Made by a program: the position numbers and the translations under genes. The notes under the pieces were generated by a model. The model did not search any database. It had not been told where the DNA came from and saw only the letters and a list, made by a program, of their open reading frames with translations. From Clavulina sp. PMI_390 (taxonomy: Eukaryota; Basidiomycota; Agaricomycetes; Cantharellales; Hydnaceae), in assembly GCA_015039315.1 (NCBI GenBank), contig WIDE01000178.1, positions 18,086 through 42,913 on the forward strand: a DNA stretch of 24,828 nucleotides, written 5' to 3'. Shown here piece after piece: positions 1-9,557 of this stretch. Position 1 is the first letter of the stretch, and each line of letters begins with the position of its first letter.

Positions 1-239
1 CGGTGCCCATTCAATGTTTCCGGCGATTGACGCCTTGATCTTGTGAGTAGTCACCGTTGAGACGGCGTCGACATCGGGAGGGCTCCATTCAATACAGAGG
101 CGGTACGAGCATGATTTCTTGATCTTATCGCTCGTATATGACACATCTGTAGATCACTTCACGATCAGCAGAACAATCAGTCTCAGCTGAAGGACACCAT
201 ACGTCTGATTTCGAACGACGATAACGAAGCTGGATCCAT
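1..239 (-). CDS. 5' end of NWD gene 1 (NACHT-WD40 family), partial
   Basis: First two exons of an NLR-like gene that runs off the left edge. Exon 1 is 239-203, starting at an ATG and reading MDPASLSSFEIR. A 56-nt intron (202-147, GTATGG...ACAG, with a CTGAT branch-like site) follows. Exon 2 (146 to 1) is open to the edge and contains DKIKKS and IEWSPPDVDAVSTVTTHKIK. The start was chosen because the same ATG, donor and acceptor occur in the paralogue at 14708, where they connect to a complete NACHT-WD40 frame. The encoded part is a short beta-rich, C2-like N-terminal segment. The NACHT and WD40 parts should lie to the left, outside the window. This end is CpG-rich, like the first exons of gene 2. 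Whether the rest is intact cannot be seen. Family assignment rests entirely on homology to gene 2 within this window. Confidence 0.6.
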
Positions 240-920
240 CCTGAGTAGTAGTGGTTTGTCTTCAGTTCTTCCGAGTGTTCACGGGTCGTCAAGAGGGATG
301 CAAAGCTGTGCCTTTGTGTGCGCGAACAAACACGGCCACCAACACGACACTTGGATCAGTTGTTTTCCTCATGCCCCCCACTTTGGCTTGCTTCCGACAT
401 GCCTAAAGCCGCTGTAGGGAGCAACCTAGAGCAACGTTATTCTATCCATCGCATGTCTAACTAGCATCGGTGCGACTAATAGTTTTTAGAATAATTTTCG
501 AGACAATACCAAGCTGGTGTCCGCCGATAATTACAACCAACAGTGGTGAGGAAGGACCAGCAAGGAACGAATATGAGCAGAACGTAGCTATATGGCGCTT
601 CCCTCGCTGCACAACGCCAGTTTAGGAAACCGAATCCCCATTGCTAAAGCAGAATGATGATGCAGCTGTGGGTGGACTACAAGGCAGCGGTATGTAGGCG
701 GTTAGCACTCTTTTCCGCATCACGGTGTCGCGTCTATGGAGCGACTTTCCACTCGTGATTGTGATAACCTTGTTCTTGACGCACAGTGGAGATTGATGCG
801 TCCCTTGTCACTTTTATGCTATAGGCGCATTGAAAGCCTCGTAGTTGACAGAGGGATAAGTGGAAAGCTAGTTGTTCATACCATGCAGCTCGAAATTGCA
901 CATCTTACTACCCAAAGATA
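240..920. other. Intergenic, duplicated; no gene seen
   Basis: This spacer lies between NWD gene 1 and the MFS relic. Bases 240 to about 575 align with 14709-15041, and after about 575 the alignment resumes at 15547. The point near 570-575 is therefore the empty site for the MITE found in unit B. Short reading frames here (for example 736-921) have no recognisable product and are not conserved in unit B. Confidence 0.6.
277..340 (-). promoter_or_regulatory. Conserved upstream block of NWD gene 1
   Basis: About 63 bases, 38-100 nt upstream of the gene 1 ATG, differ by eye at only about 4 positions from the block upstream of gene 2 (14742-14815). That is tighter conservation than in the adjoining coding exons. 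It includes GATGCAAAGCTGTGCCTTT on the plus strand. I infer a promoter or 5'UTR element; no known factor site is claimed. Confidence 0.35.
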
Positions 921-929
921 GAACACTCC

Positions 930-1850
930 CATACTATGGTGCGCGCGACGATTTTTGTGCTTTGTCTCGTGCCTTCGCGGTCCACCCACGTGAGAGGCCG
1001 ATGAGCATGATGGTACCTCCTGGCCGCGACGAAGAGGAGGTTCGTCGACGCGATCGATGCCCGGGAGCTTGAATGTGAGGGCCGAGAGACGTGATATGGG
1101 ATGTGTGAAGGCGTGCTACGCGAGCAGGCGGATTGTCGCGCGGACCTGGATCGGGGATGATGGCCAAGCAGGTCCCCATATTGCGGGTTGGACAGGACGG
1201 CGGGCGGTTAACCTATGAAAAGGGCAATATGTATGAAGAAAGAGGGAGAGAAAAGGCGATTAGCTGGCAAGGCGCGATCGTATTTCTACAAGCACAAGAC
1301 ATACGGGGATAGTGGTAGCGAGAATTGACTCGAAGCCCACTGACGACGAGTGCGCGCGCTGCCAATAATAAGGCGTGGTGTGAATGAGTAGAGTGCATGC
1401 AGCCCTTGTGTGGATGGAGCCTGGAGATTACTCAAAGGTGAGGAGCAGCGACAGCCGTATGAGGCTCACTGGTAGTGACGATATAGTGATCAGCCATCCA
1501 TCGGTCCAACGACGCCAGCGGAGAGCAACATGTGCCTGAGCGTTGGCAGCGAACAACAAAGATGATAACCCCTCCTACGGCGAGGAGGAATGTAGTACCA
1601 GTGCTTTCTATCCCACGTCCAGCCAAGATTACCGCGATGTTCCGTGTAGCAGTCGAGACGACAGCTCGAAGGAAGAGTGTGGCGACACTAACTTGGCTAG
1701 CAGGAGGGAAAGCGCCCGCTAGTACAAGGGCGGACGCTTATGAGAGGAGAAATGAAGCTGTAAAATGACAGTGAGGTATCGCGGACCAAGGATATTTGCG
1801 ATATTGGAGCGGAGGGGAAGGAACAGTGTGCTAGTAAAGATGGAACTGGA
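930..1850 (-). pseudogene. MFS transporter relic, unit A
   Basis: Remnant of the same DHA2-type MFS transporter found at 15875-18270. Recognisable islands on the minus strand are LTSTLFLPLRSNIANILG near 1850-1790, NIAVILAGRGIESTGTTFLLA near 1660-1580 (paralogue NMAAVLAGRGIAGIGAAFLLA), the GPIIGGAL region around 1380-1330 (now with stops and shifts), and the following transmembrane part near 1180-930. Everything corresponding to 15875-17400 of unit B, the C-terminal half, is missing. No continuous frame remains and the splice sites are not preserved. It is clearly nonfunctional; confidence in homology is high, in exact ends low. Confidence 0.7.
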
Positions 1851-2289
1851 CTCGCTCTACCGTGTGCAGCAACGCCACAGACTCCACATTATTAGTATTC
1901 GGTCGAGGCATCGAGGTCCATGTAGTGAGGGAGGTTATTGTATTATTTTGAGTTGCGGTGTATCCGAGCGTAGAAGCAATCTAACTTTCGGTGGCCATGG
2001 AGGAAATGGAGCCAAGAGGTGGGTTGTGAAGGAAAGTCGCCAAGCATGGTGACGATGAGTGACCGAAAGGCAAACGAGAACTCAATTAGAATCGGCCCCG
2101 AAAGTGGCAACCTTCTTGCCTCATCCTTGACCCTGCGTGCTGAGTGTGGACGGTGAATGGCACGCTCTCGACGCATCTATATCAGTGTTATCTGTTGCCT
2201 TGGTGGGGACCAGTGAGGAGAAGAAAGCTAGTCACCGTGTCACCTTGGTTGGATAAGTCGTGGACCTACTCTTGCTCAAGGTTCTGGCG
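1851..2289. other. Spacer between MFS relic and methyltransferase fragment
   Basis: This aligns with about 18280-18650 of unit B, for example the shared CGAAAGTGGCAACCTTCTTG near 2099. Short frames on both strands do not resemble a known product. It may have held the 5' end and promoter of the MFS gene. Confidence 0.45.
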
Positions 2290-3180
2290 TGTCTTTTCGT
2301 TTCTGACGGCCATATCAGACGACAACCACATGCCAGTTCTATCGCCCGTTGAGAGACGATTTCCACTAAGCACCCCGCCATGCCTTTTCTGCCGGCACTC
2401 ATATCACTCGTTATGACCACCAGAGCACTCACCCCTTCACCTCAACAGCGATTTGCCCGCTTCCCCATCCTCGTCGTTTGATGCTGCTTGTATCGTACAT
2501 CATACTTCCTCTTCATCGCTAGCGTCAGTTGGCTTTTGCCTTTAATTTAGGCCCTCCAATGCTAGGTCTAACGACCCTTTGCGTGACTTCCAGGCTCAAC
2601 CATCCCTTTCATTGCACATTTTGCCCTCCCACCAATGATGCGCTCTCAAGCGTCATACTCTTCTCACTCCAGGTCTCGTCCATTACCGTGTGTATCCACA
2701 CGCCTCCATTTGCAACACTCGCATTCTCTATAGGTAGCCTCGACGTCGTGCTGTCCTTGGAGGACAGGCCCCCTCTCAAGACCCAGGTGCGGATACCTCA
2801 TCCAAGGATATCACCCTCTCTCGACTCATTGCTGGTCTTCATCCAAGCCGAAGGACTCCGTCATTGGAGCCGATTCGTACTGGGACCCCTCCAGAATGCT
2901 ATCGGAGCCGTGGTTGCTCGATTCGACTCGCAGCCCGACTCGGAGCAGCAGCTGCTTCACCGACTTGTTCTATCGAGCACTTGTCAGACGGTGGGCATAG
3001 TGCCTCGCGCGCAAGGTGAGTCGCACATAATGCACCTTCCGGTCTGACAGCCCTTTGCCTGAACCCATCTCACGCCGTTGCCTTTCCAGGGCGCGAAACA
3101 TCCGGCAGCCAACGAAGAGTCGACCTGCACTGCGATGCTGAGCGACGAGGCGAGGAACTTCTTTACCATCCACGGGTAAG
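2290..3180 (+). pseudogene. Tandem-duplicated 5' fragment of cap methyltransferase gene, unit A
   Basis: Degenerate copy of the Ser/Pro-rich N-terminal coding region that recurs just downstream (about 3360-4160). Correspondences include a Ser-rich SSSSLAS stretch near 2510, and a C-terminal piece ending near 3180 where ACATCCGGCAGCCAACGAAG matches AAACGTCCCGCAGCCGACGA at 4137-4156. A 172-codon frame (2529-3047) survives but is not conserved in unit B (18716-19333, a different surviving frame), so it is probably accidental. It contains no catalytic region. Because both units carry the fragment, the tandem duplication predates the segmental one. Confidence 0.55.
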
Positions 3181-3219
3181 CATGACCCTAATAGAGATCC
3201 CAACCTCCCAATTGACTCT

Positions 3220-5472
3220 AGGCCATCTCCCACCACTTCAAAGCGCTCAATTAGCATGCTCTTGAACGCTGACCCGACCCCGCCATCGCGCTCGGTCACC
3301 AGGAGTCCCATCCAAATCCCGCCGAGTCCTTCAGGGCGCAGATACGACCCCGTACACAACCCGGACATGCCCTCACCTGCCGAGATGACGGCCAGCAGTT
3401 CGTCGTACTTTCCACAGGCACTCACATCACCCGTGCTGCGGCCACACCCGCATCATCTTAACGGTGATTCGCCCTCTTCCTCGTCATCATCTGCCCCTCA
3501 TCTATCACATCTGCCATTCTCTTCGTCGTCAGCGTCGTCGTCGGCTGGACTGGCTCTTAATCTACGACTGCCTGGTCCCGCCGCTCCCCGCGCAACAACA
3601 AGCTCGCCGACAATGTCAATAGGCCACCTTTCATCCTCGGCCTCGCTCTCACCACACTTGTCCCCTTCCATACCACATTCTCAGCCATCCTCATCTCGCT
3701 CGATGCCTCCTCCACCTCCTCCCCCTTCAGCACTACCACAATTTCTCTTCCTTCCACACACATCACTTCCCTCCACCACATTGACAGCACCCACACCCTC
3801 ATAAAATCAACCACCCATCGTCCAACCACCTCGAAAACCTAGCATACCTTACGCACCACGCAATCGCATCACTCCGCCAAATTCTGTCTTAATCCCTATA
3901 ACGGCTGAAGAACTTCACCGCCTTGCCGAGTCACACCGGAACCCACTACGAAAATCCATCCCAGCCGTGTCTGCCCAACTCGACGGCCAGCCGCATGTCA
4001 GCAACAGTGCAGCTTATGCTATCAAACAACAGTCGGATGGTGGATGGAGTCCCTCGCGCATGATGGAAGGAGCAGACGATGCACCTTCTGTTCAACAACC
4101 CTGGCGCATCTCATCCCGTCGCGGCTTCGAGGCACAAAACGTCCCGCAGCCGACGACGACGCACCAGACTACGAGCGTCTCGCACATCCATCTCAACGAC
4201 CGCACATGAGCAATAGTCCCCCTCCACCTCGGAACCACAATGACAATGGTCCGAGAAATGAAGTGGTCGTCGCGCAGCACTACAATGCACGCCCCGAGGT
4301 TGGGAAAGCAGCTCGCGAGCACTCACCGATTATTGGCCTGAAATCCTTCAACAATTGGATGAAGGCTGTCCTCATTGCAAACTTTGCCCGTCCTACGATC
4401 CGCGAGACGAATACGCGGCCTGAAGAGGTCGAATTTGTTGGCTTGAAAAAGCGACCTCGATTCATTGCGCGAGTCCTGGATCTTGGACGTGGTAAAGGAG
4501 GTGACTTGGGCAAATGGGCAAAGAGCGATATCGCAGGGTATGTGGGCGTGGGTATTGCGGATGTGTCATTGGACCAGGCGAGGGAGCGGTGGGCGGGACA
4601 GCGAAGAAAGGCGTTCGATGCCGAATTTTTCGCGATGGATTGTTACTCCGTAAGTTATATTGCTCTCTCTATTATTAGATGGTTTTTTACGTCTTCGTTT
4701 CATTTTATTGGGTTGCTTTTGGTGCCGCCGGCGACTTTACTGACATGTGGATCCAGTCTCAATATTTAGCGGCCACTCGAGGATCGATTACCACCAAGCG
4801 TACTGAGGCCCCCATTCCATGTTGTCTCTATTTTGTCTGCATCTAGCCGTGTCAACACATTACTAGCCGCTCATCGCGTACAAACCGTTCTCAATCTCTT
4901 ATCGCTACTCTTCCCTCATCTCTGTTTATCACCATGCAGAGCAAGACCGAAAAAAGATCCCCGAAGGCGAAGAGCTCTCCTTCGGCAACACCGTCTACAC
5001 CATCCGATTCAAGTCGCGCGACCTCCAGTCGACGCACACAGCCACACACATTCGGACACAAATACTGGCTCTATCTCGCCGATGCAGTTGATGCACCCGA
5101 GTACATCATGCAATGGGGCGCCTTTGTCTCACTGGCGGCCGCATACGGCCGTGAGCTGATATACAGGGAGGATTTTCATACGATCTATGAGCGCGAGCAG
5201 GAGCCGACAGAGTTTCGTCAGCTGTTGACGTCAATGAAGGTTGTGGATTCGCGAGGCAAGAGTGCTCTAGATCAGGATCAGTGGGACGCTGCAAGCATGT
5301 ATCGCCTTGTTTTCTTCTTCCAATCCTCATTTGATGATAATATGTGCTGACACGCATGTCATCTTTCTCCATCGCTCCACGTTTAGACCTGTACTTCTGC
5401 TTTGCGTTCAAAAAGTTGCTCCCTGCTCCCGCCCTGAACGGATCTGGTGCCAGTGCAGGTAAAGGCTCATGA
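3220..5472 (+). pseudogene. ABD1-like: mRNA cap guanine-N7 methyltransferase pseudogene, unit A
   Basis: Homologue of the enzyme that methylates N7 of the cap guanine in the nucleus using S-adenosylmethionine. A Ser/Pro-rich N-terminus with a polyproline run (about 3711-3728) leads into conserved VVAQHYNARPEVG and IIGLKSFNNWMKAVLI (4266-4380), then SAM motif I and the following strand (4477-4577). Exon 1 ends at 4649, exon 2 starts at 4770, and the last exon ends at the TGA at 5470-5472. Lesions compared with unit B: the start ATG is AGG (3220-3222); a 10-bp deletion near 3770 leads to a stop; there is a 1-bp deletion near 4103; motif I reads LDLGRGKGG instead of LDLGCGKGG; the SAM-ribose region reads VGVGIADVS instead of VGVDIADVS; exon 2 lacks about 140 bp encoding the HYAFES region; and there is a 1-bp deletion near 5015. 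The final donor is GC instead of GT. Not functional. Confidence 0.8.
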
Positions 5473-6060
5473 TATCACTCTACCACTCCCCGCTCTTGCA
5501 GGGCGAATCACCTGCCCTGCGCATCCCGATCTCCCGCAGAACAACATGCCCTAAAAAATCACCACAACGCCACCCATACCTATGTCACTTCACCGTCCTA
5601 TTTTCGTCTTAGTTCTTTTCTCTGTTGGCTCATTATTGACTCATTATGTTGCTTTTGCATTGTTCTCTATGATCCGTTTGCCCAACCGTACCTTACCCTA
5701 CTGTACACCCCATTCATATGAAGTTTTTTTTTTTACCAGTAAACTTGCTTTCTTCTTTTTTTGGCTCTAGCATTAGTTAGTAACATGGAGATTGAAATTG
5801 GTTCAGCAGCTTGACCTATGTTCATGCTATAGATTGGGAAAAGTGCAAAGGTTCCTTCAAAATCTTTTGCACTGATGAGGCTGTGAGCACAGGCTAAACC
5901 TTCCTACCAATGAGCAGCAAGCATGAATGTATTGTGTAAGGAGTGTTTGAAAATCTCAGGCTGGGGAGACACTGACAAAACCATTGCTCTGACACGGTAT
6001 GGAATGGAACTGTTGAGTGACTGATAGTGAAAGAAGGGACAATTCAGCAAGTGGCATGTA
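5473..6060. other. Intergenic; 3' flank of methyltransferase and of WD40 relic
   Basis: Bases 5536-5770 align with 22200-22470, including a homopolymer T tract near 5726. This is the shared 3' flank of the methyltransferase. From about 5690 rightward CpG dinucleotides almost disappear. Weak similarity to 22590-22760 (the 3' flank of WD40 gene 3) is visible around 5920-5980. No gene is seen; the 5582-5770 frame is low-complexity and overlaps the T tract. Confidence 0.5.
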
Positions 6061-7164
6061 TCATTTGGCCCAGTCTTCTCCCAGCACCATATTGTCAAAG
6101 TTGAGTCTGACTCTGGAACTAGGGTCCTCACCAAGAACTGCAATGAGGTGCTCATCATATAAACGAGTTCTATAGCTTGGAGGAACCCAAAGTATGAGCT
6201 CATCATTGGGACCTTTGATCAAACCATCATATAAATCCATGCTCCATGTTTGTAAGGGGTTGTGTAATTATTTATTCTCCTAGAATAGAGAATGCCTTGG
6301 ACATCCATTTGAGGGGTTTGGATTCAACAGAACTGAATGTTTGAGTCAACTTTGCAAAGGGTTGTGTTGTGATATTGAGGGTTGAATGCCTGTACAAGGA
6401 TGTTTGAAAAGCAGTTATGCACCTAGGAAGCTACTAGGAGCTAGTTTAGGTACTGAGCGAGGTCCTAGGGAGCTATAGGGAGTGCATTGCAGTGGTGGCC
6501 AAGATAGAGAGGGGTGGACAAGAAGTAGTTGTTGGCCCACTGAGAGAGTTTGGGCAAGTGAGGTTGGCATGAACAAGAGTGAGTAAAGATGAGCAAGAGA
6601 GCAAGAAATGAGCAAGAAATTGGACAAGAAATTAGATGGAAAAATCAGCTGAGAACATCAGACAGGGGTTGACTTGTAATGGCTGCTCAATTGATATCTG
6701 TAGTACTAAGTATTCTACTATATATACTAGGTGAGGCAACAGATAACTAGGGCCCTAAAGGCATTGTGAGCATATAGCCTAAATGTGGAGGGCTTAGGTT
6801 GGCTGTTTTGCCAAACATGAAAGGCGCATTTGTTGAATGGAGAAGGCAGGAAATGTATTTACCAAACTGAATCAAAGGCCTTGTGTGGTTCTAACTACAT
6901 TCCTTACAATGTTGGGCTGAGTGATGGCTGCAATGTTGAGGAATGTGGGACAGCTATAGCCATATTTAGAGCAAAGGAAGTGACATTCCAAAGTTTGACT
7001 GTTTTATCTCTTGAACTGGAGGCAAGGACTGCTCCATCAGGAGAGAATGCCACTGATCCAACAGAGTCACTGTGACCCCTTAGTGGAGACCCTTTAGCTA
7101 TCTGAGACTTTGCATCCCATAGCTTTATGGTTTTATCTGTAGAACCAGAGGCAAGGATTGCTCT
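6061..7164 (-). pseudogene. NWD 3'-end relic: two WD40 repeats plus conserved tail
   Basis: On the minus strand 7164-6914 encodes about one and a half WD40 repeats ([15 protein letters not shown], then [18 protein letters not shown] and KTVKLWN) followed by the post-propeller linker. After the LTR at 6251-6908, coding similarity resumes at 6245 with GLIKGPNDELILWVPPSYR and RVRLNFDNMVLGEDW, ending at TGA 6063-6061. The same tail ends genes 2 and 3. The upstream part (NACHT and most repeats) is absent because the frame is cut at 7164 by another LTR. It corresponds in position to gene 3 of unit B. It is CpG-depleted and clearly a relic. Confidence 0.8.
6251..6908. mobile_element. Solo LTR, family 1 (old copy)
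   Basis: A 658-bp insertion with TG...CA ends and short inverted termini (TGTAAGG ... CCTTACA), flanked by a perfect 5-bp duplication ATGTT (6246-6250 and 6909-6913). Comparison with the uninterrupted tail coding sequence of gene 3 places the insertion exactly. It contains a TATATATA box near 6720. It is homologous along its length to 9563-10240 but almost without CpG; many CG of that copy are TG or CA here. No gag or pol is present, so it is a solo LTR or LTR-like nonautonomous element. Confidence 0.8.
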
Positions 7165-7843
7165 TGTAGATGAGCAGGTGGGCATGATCATGTTCAAGCC
7201 TAGACCAGAGAGTCTGGACCCAGGGCTGACAGGACCATGTTTGAACAGGGTGGTTGATCAGAGAAGAACAGCCCTGAGTGTTTGAGTAGCCCCACCAAGT
7301 CCTTCTTCTTTGACCCTGCAGACCAATTAGCACTGCAGATCTTGCCTTCTGTTCCACCTTCCTCCTTTGTTCAGATTTCCTCTTTTGTCCTCTCCAGTAT
7401 ATATAGCTCATAGGTAGCAGGTAGAAGAACAACAAGTTCCCCCCTGAGTTCAGTTCAGACTTAGGTGTTCACCAAGTATACTCCCACTATCTCCTCATAA
7501 TTCTATTATATTCCTCCCCTCTTCTCAGCCATTGGTGTCAAGCGTGAGCTTCAGCTCAGAGTCAGGACCCAGCATAGTAGACACAACTTGAGCTTGTTGT
7601 CTGTGCCTTGGTGTTGAGTGCAGTATAGCTGGTGGGATCCCAAAGGTGGTTGCCAATTAAGACAGCTAAGTGTCTGCCTTTCAAAGGACAGAGCAAGTCA
7701 GTGTGGTCTAAGATCAGTACTCCTCTTAGATCCTCAGTCTCATTCCTTTCCCCTTCTGGAGTATTATCTCCACTGAGAAGAACCCAAATCTCCTGAATGG
7801 GCCAAGGGCTTTCCAAGTTCCTCTGTGCACCCAATATCCTACA
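7165..7843 (-). mobile_element. Solo LTR, family 2, inverted copy
   Basis: A 679-bp element read on the minus strand as TGTAGGATATTGG...CATCTACA. It is homologous in inverse orientation to 8047-8718 and to 24379-24828. Its flanks (GCTCT left, AAAGC right) do not match, so no target duplication is visible. The WD40 frame on its left does not resume on its right, suggesting a deletion or recombination at this insertion. Confidence 0.75.
7398..7405 (-). promoter_or_regulatory. TATA box inside LTR 7165-7843
   Basis: TATATATA in the context GAGCTATATATAC on the minus strand, at the same relative place as in the other two family 2 copies. It is probably the retrotransposon core promoter. Confidence 0.45.
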
Positions 7844-8041
7844 AAAGCTGCCTTTGCTTTATGGTGGGCAAGAGTCTAAATTGTAGATAATGGAAAATAT
7901 GCCAGGTTTTGCTCCCTGTGCTTAGCACAAAAGCAAAAAAATGAAAGTATTAATTACTATGCTATTTTGGATGATATGGTGCCAAATTACATCTAATCTA
8001 GTGAGAGTACTAGTACAAGGGATTTTCCCACCAATAGTGTA
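7844..8041. other. Residual spacer between two LTRs
   Basis: About 200 bp, A/T-rich and CpG-free, with no coding similarity. It is the original sequence just downstream of the gene 2 stop codon, as the target duplication of the 8047-8718 LTR shows, so it probably contains the old 3'UTR of gene 2. Confidence 0.5.
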
Positions 8042-8046
8042 CTAGG

Positions 8047-8718
8047 TGTAGGAGATATGGCACACAGATGACCTTGGTTCTCAGTGTGTTCAGGAGATGT
8101 GGTTCAACTCAGTGGAGACAATACTCCAGAAGTGTAAAGGAAATGAAGGGAGACCAATAAGGGACTCTGACTAAAGACTAATCTGACTTGTTCTGTCCTG
8201 GCTGAGGCAGATACCTAGCTGTCTTGTGGGCAATCACTCCTGGATCCTGCCAGCTATGCTGCACACAACCCAAGGCACAGGCTACAAGCTCTGCTTGATC
8301 TTGAGCTTCTGAGGTCACTCAGGGTCTTCACTCACACCTGACACTAAGAGGCTGAGAAGAGGGGGAAATAGATGATATTAATAATGGGAATAGATGGAGA
8401 GACAATAGCTCCTCTAAGATCTGATCTAATCTGAAGGGGGAACCTTGCTTGTCTGTCTACCTACTGTCCACAGGCTATATATACCTTCCAAGAACAAAAG
8501 AGGGAACATGAACAAAGGAGAAGGTGTAGAACAAAAGGCAAGATCTGGGGTGCTAAGCAGTTGACAGGGCAAAGAAGGAAGAAGGTGTCAGGCAACTCAA
8601 ATACTCAGGGCTGGTCTTCTCTGATCAACCACCCTGTTCAAAACATGATCCTGTCAGCCTTGGGTCCAGGCTCTCTGGTCTAGGCCTGAACATGATCATG
8701 CTCACCTGCTTCTCTATA
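8047..8718 (+). mobile_element. Solo LTR, family 2, at the stop codon of NWD gene 2
   Basis: A 672-bp LTR, TGTAGGAG...CTCTATA (the last bases presumably mutated from CTACA). It is flanked by a perfect 5-bp duplication CTAGG at 8042-8046 and 8719-8723. The right-hand duplication contains the complement of the TAG stop codon of NWD gene 2 (8721-8719), so the stop codon survived but the native 3'UTR was pushed 677 bp away. A TATATATA box lies at 8476-8483. Orientation is opposite to the gene. Confidence 0.85.
8476..8483 (+). promoter_or_regulatory. TATA box inside LTR 8047-8718
   Basis: TATATATA in GGCTATATATACC, aligned with the boxes of the other family 2 LTRs. Likely promoter of the element, reading away from the adjoining gene's transcription direction. 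Confidence 0.4.
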
Positions 8719-9557
8719 CTAGGTACACATAGGAGTGAAACAACTAGCCCAGTCATCTCCCATTACCATACAATCAAAGTTGAGCCTAACCCTAGAGCTT
8801 AGATTTACACCAAAAATACCAATCAACCTGTTGTCATATAGATGCTTTCTATAACTTGGGGGAACCCAAAATATAAGCTCATTGTTTGGGCCTTTGATCC
8901 AACCATTAAGTGGGAACATGCTACTGGCTGGATAGGTTCCTTGACAAGACAGGTAGCCTGAAATAGGTGAAGCCATTGGCAAGGCAGAAGAAGTAATGTC
9001 CCAAAGCCTGATACTTCTATCCCAGGAGGCAGAGGCAAGCAATTTTCCATCGTAAGAGATTGCCACAGATGACACAAGATCACTGTGACCTTTCAGTGGA
9101 TCACTTTTGAGTGTCTGGGAGTGTACATCCCACAGCTTAATGGTGCCATCAAAAGATCCAGAGGCAAGGACTGTTCCATCAGGAGAGTATGTAACAGAAT
9201 ACACCACTGCATCATGAGCTTTCATTGAATTGCCCTTGAGAGTCTGAGACTGCACATCCCAAAAGTAAATGTCCCCTGTATATAAGCCAGAGGCAAGGAT
9301 CTTTCCATCAGGAGAGAATGCAACAGAGCTTACAGCTCTGAGGAAGGTGCTCATTTGAGTACCCTTGGCTGTATGAGAGGACACATCCCAGAGACAGACA
9401 GTACCAATTGAACCAGAGGCAAGAAGTGCTCCATTAGGAGAAAATGTCACAGAGAGCACAGGTGAAATGTGTCTCATTGGATCCCCTTTGGCTGTCTGAG
9501 AGTCTACATCCCAGAGCAGAACTGTTGTATCACAAGAGCTAGAGGCAAGGGTTGCCC
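8719..9557 (-). pseudogene. Detached 3' part of NWD gene 2 (WD40 repeats 10-14 and tail)
   Basis: About 279 codons beyond the LTR. They begin in the middle of the tenth repeat (GATLASSSCDTTVLLWD), continue through four more repeats, and end in GWIKGPNNELIFWVPPSYR and DDWASC before TAG at 8721-8719. The frame is still fully open, so loss of connection to the upstream part is recent relative to the decay rate. It could be translated only if the LTR were spliced out or drove its own transcript; an in-frame ATG at about 9477 exists. Confidence 0.75.

Larger units (their letters stand above)
1..5770 (+). repeat. Segmental duplication, unit A
   Basis: This block is colinear with 14467-22480. It carries the NWD 5' exons, spacer, MFS, duplicated methyltransferase 5' fragment, cap methyltransferase and its 3' flank. 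Unit A lacks the 501-bp MITE, the 164-bp insertion in the methyltransferase, and about 1.5 kb of the MFS 3' half that unit B retains. Homology starts at the first base, so the true left boundary lies outside the window. On the right, clear similarity fades just after the poly-T tract near 5725-5770. Confidence 0.85.

Noticed and set aside
2529..3047. 172-codon plus-strand frame as an independent gene
   Set aside because: Lies in the degenerate methyltransferase 5' fragment and is not maintained in the paralogous unit.
2970..3425. 151-codon minus-strand frame
   Set aside because: Antisense to the methyltransferase 5' region, no recognisable domain, and its unit B counterpart is truncated differently.
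7165..8718. A complete retrotransposon bounded by the two family 2 LTRs
   Set aside because: The LTRs are inverted relative to each other, the gap is only about 200 bp, and there is no gag-pol.
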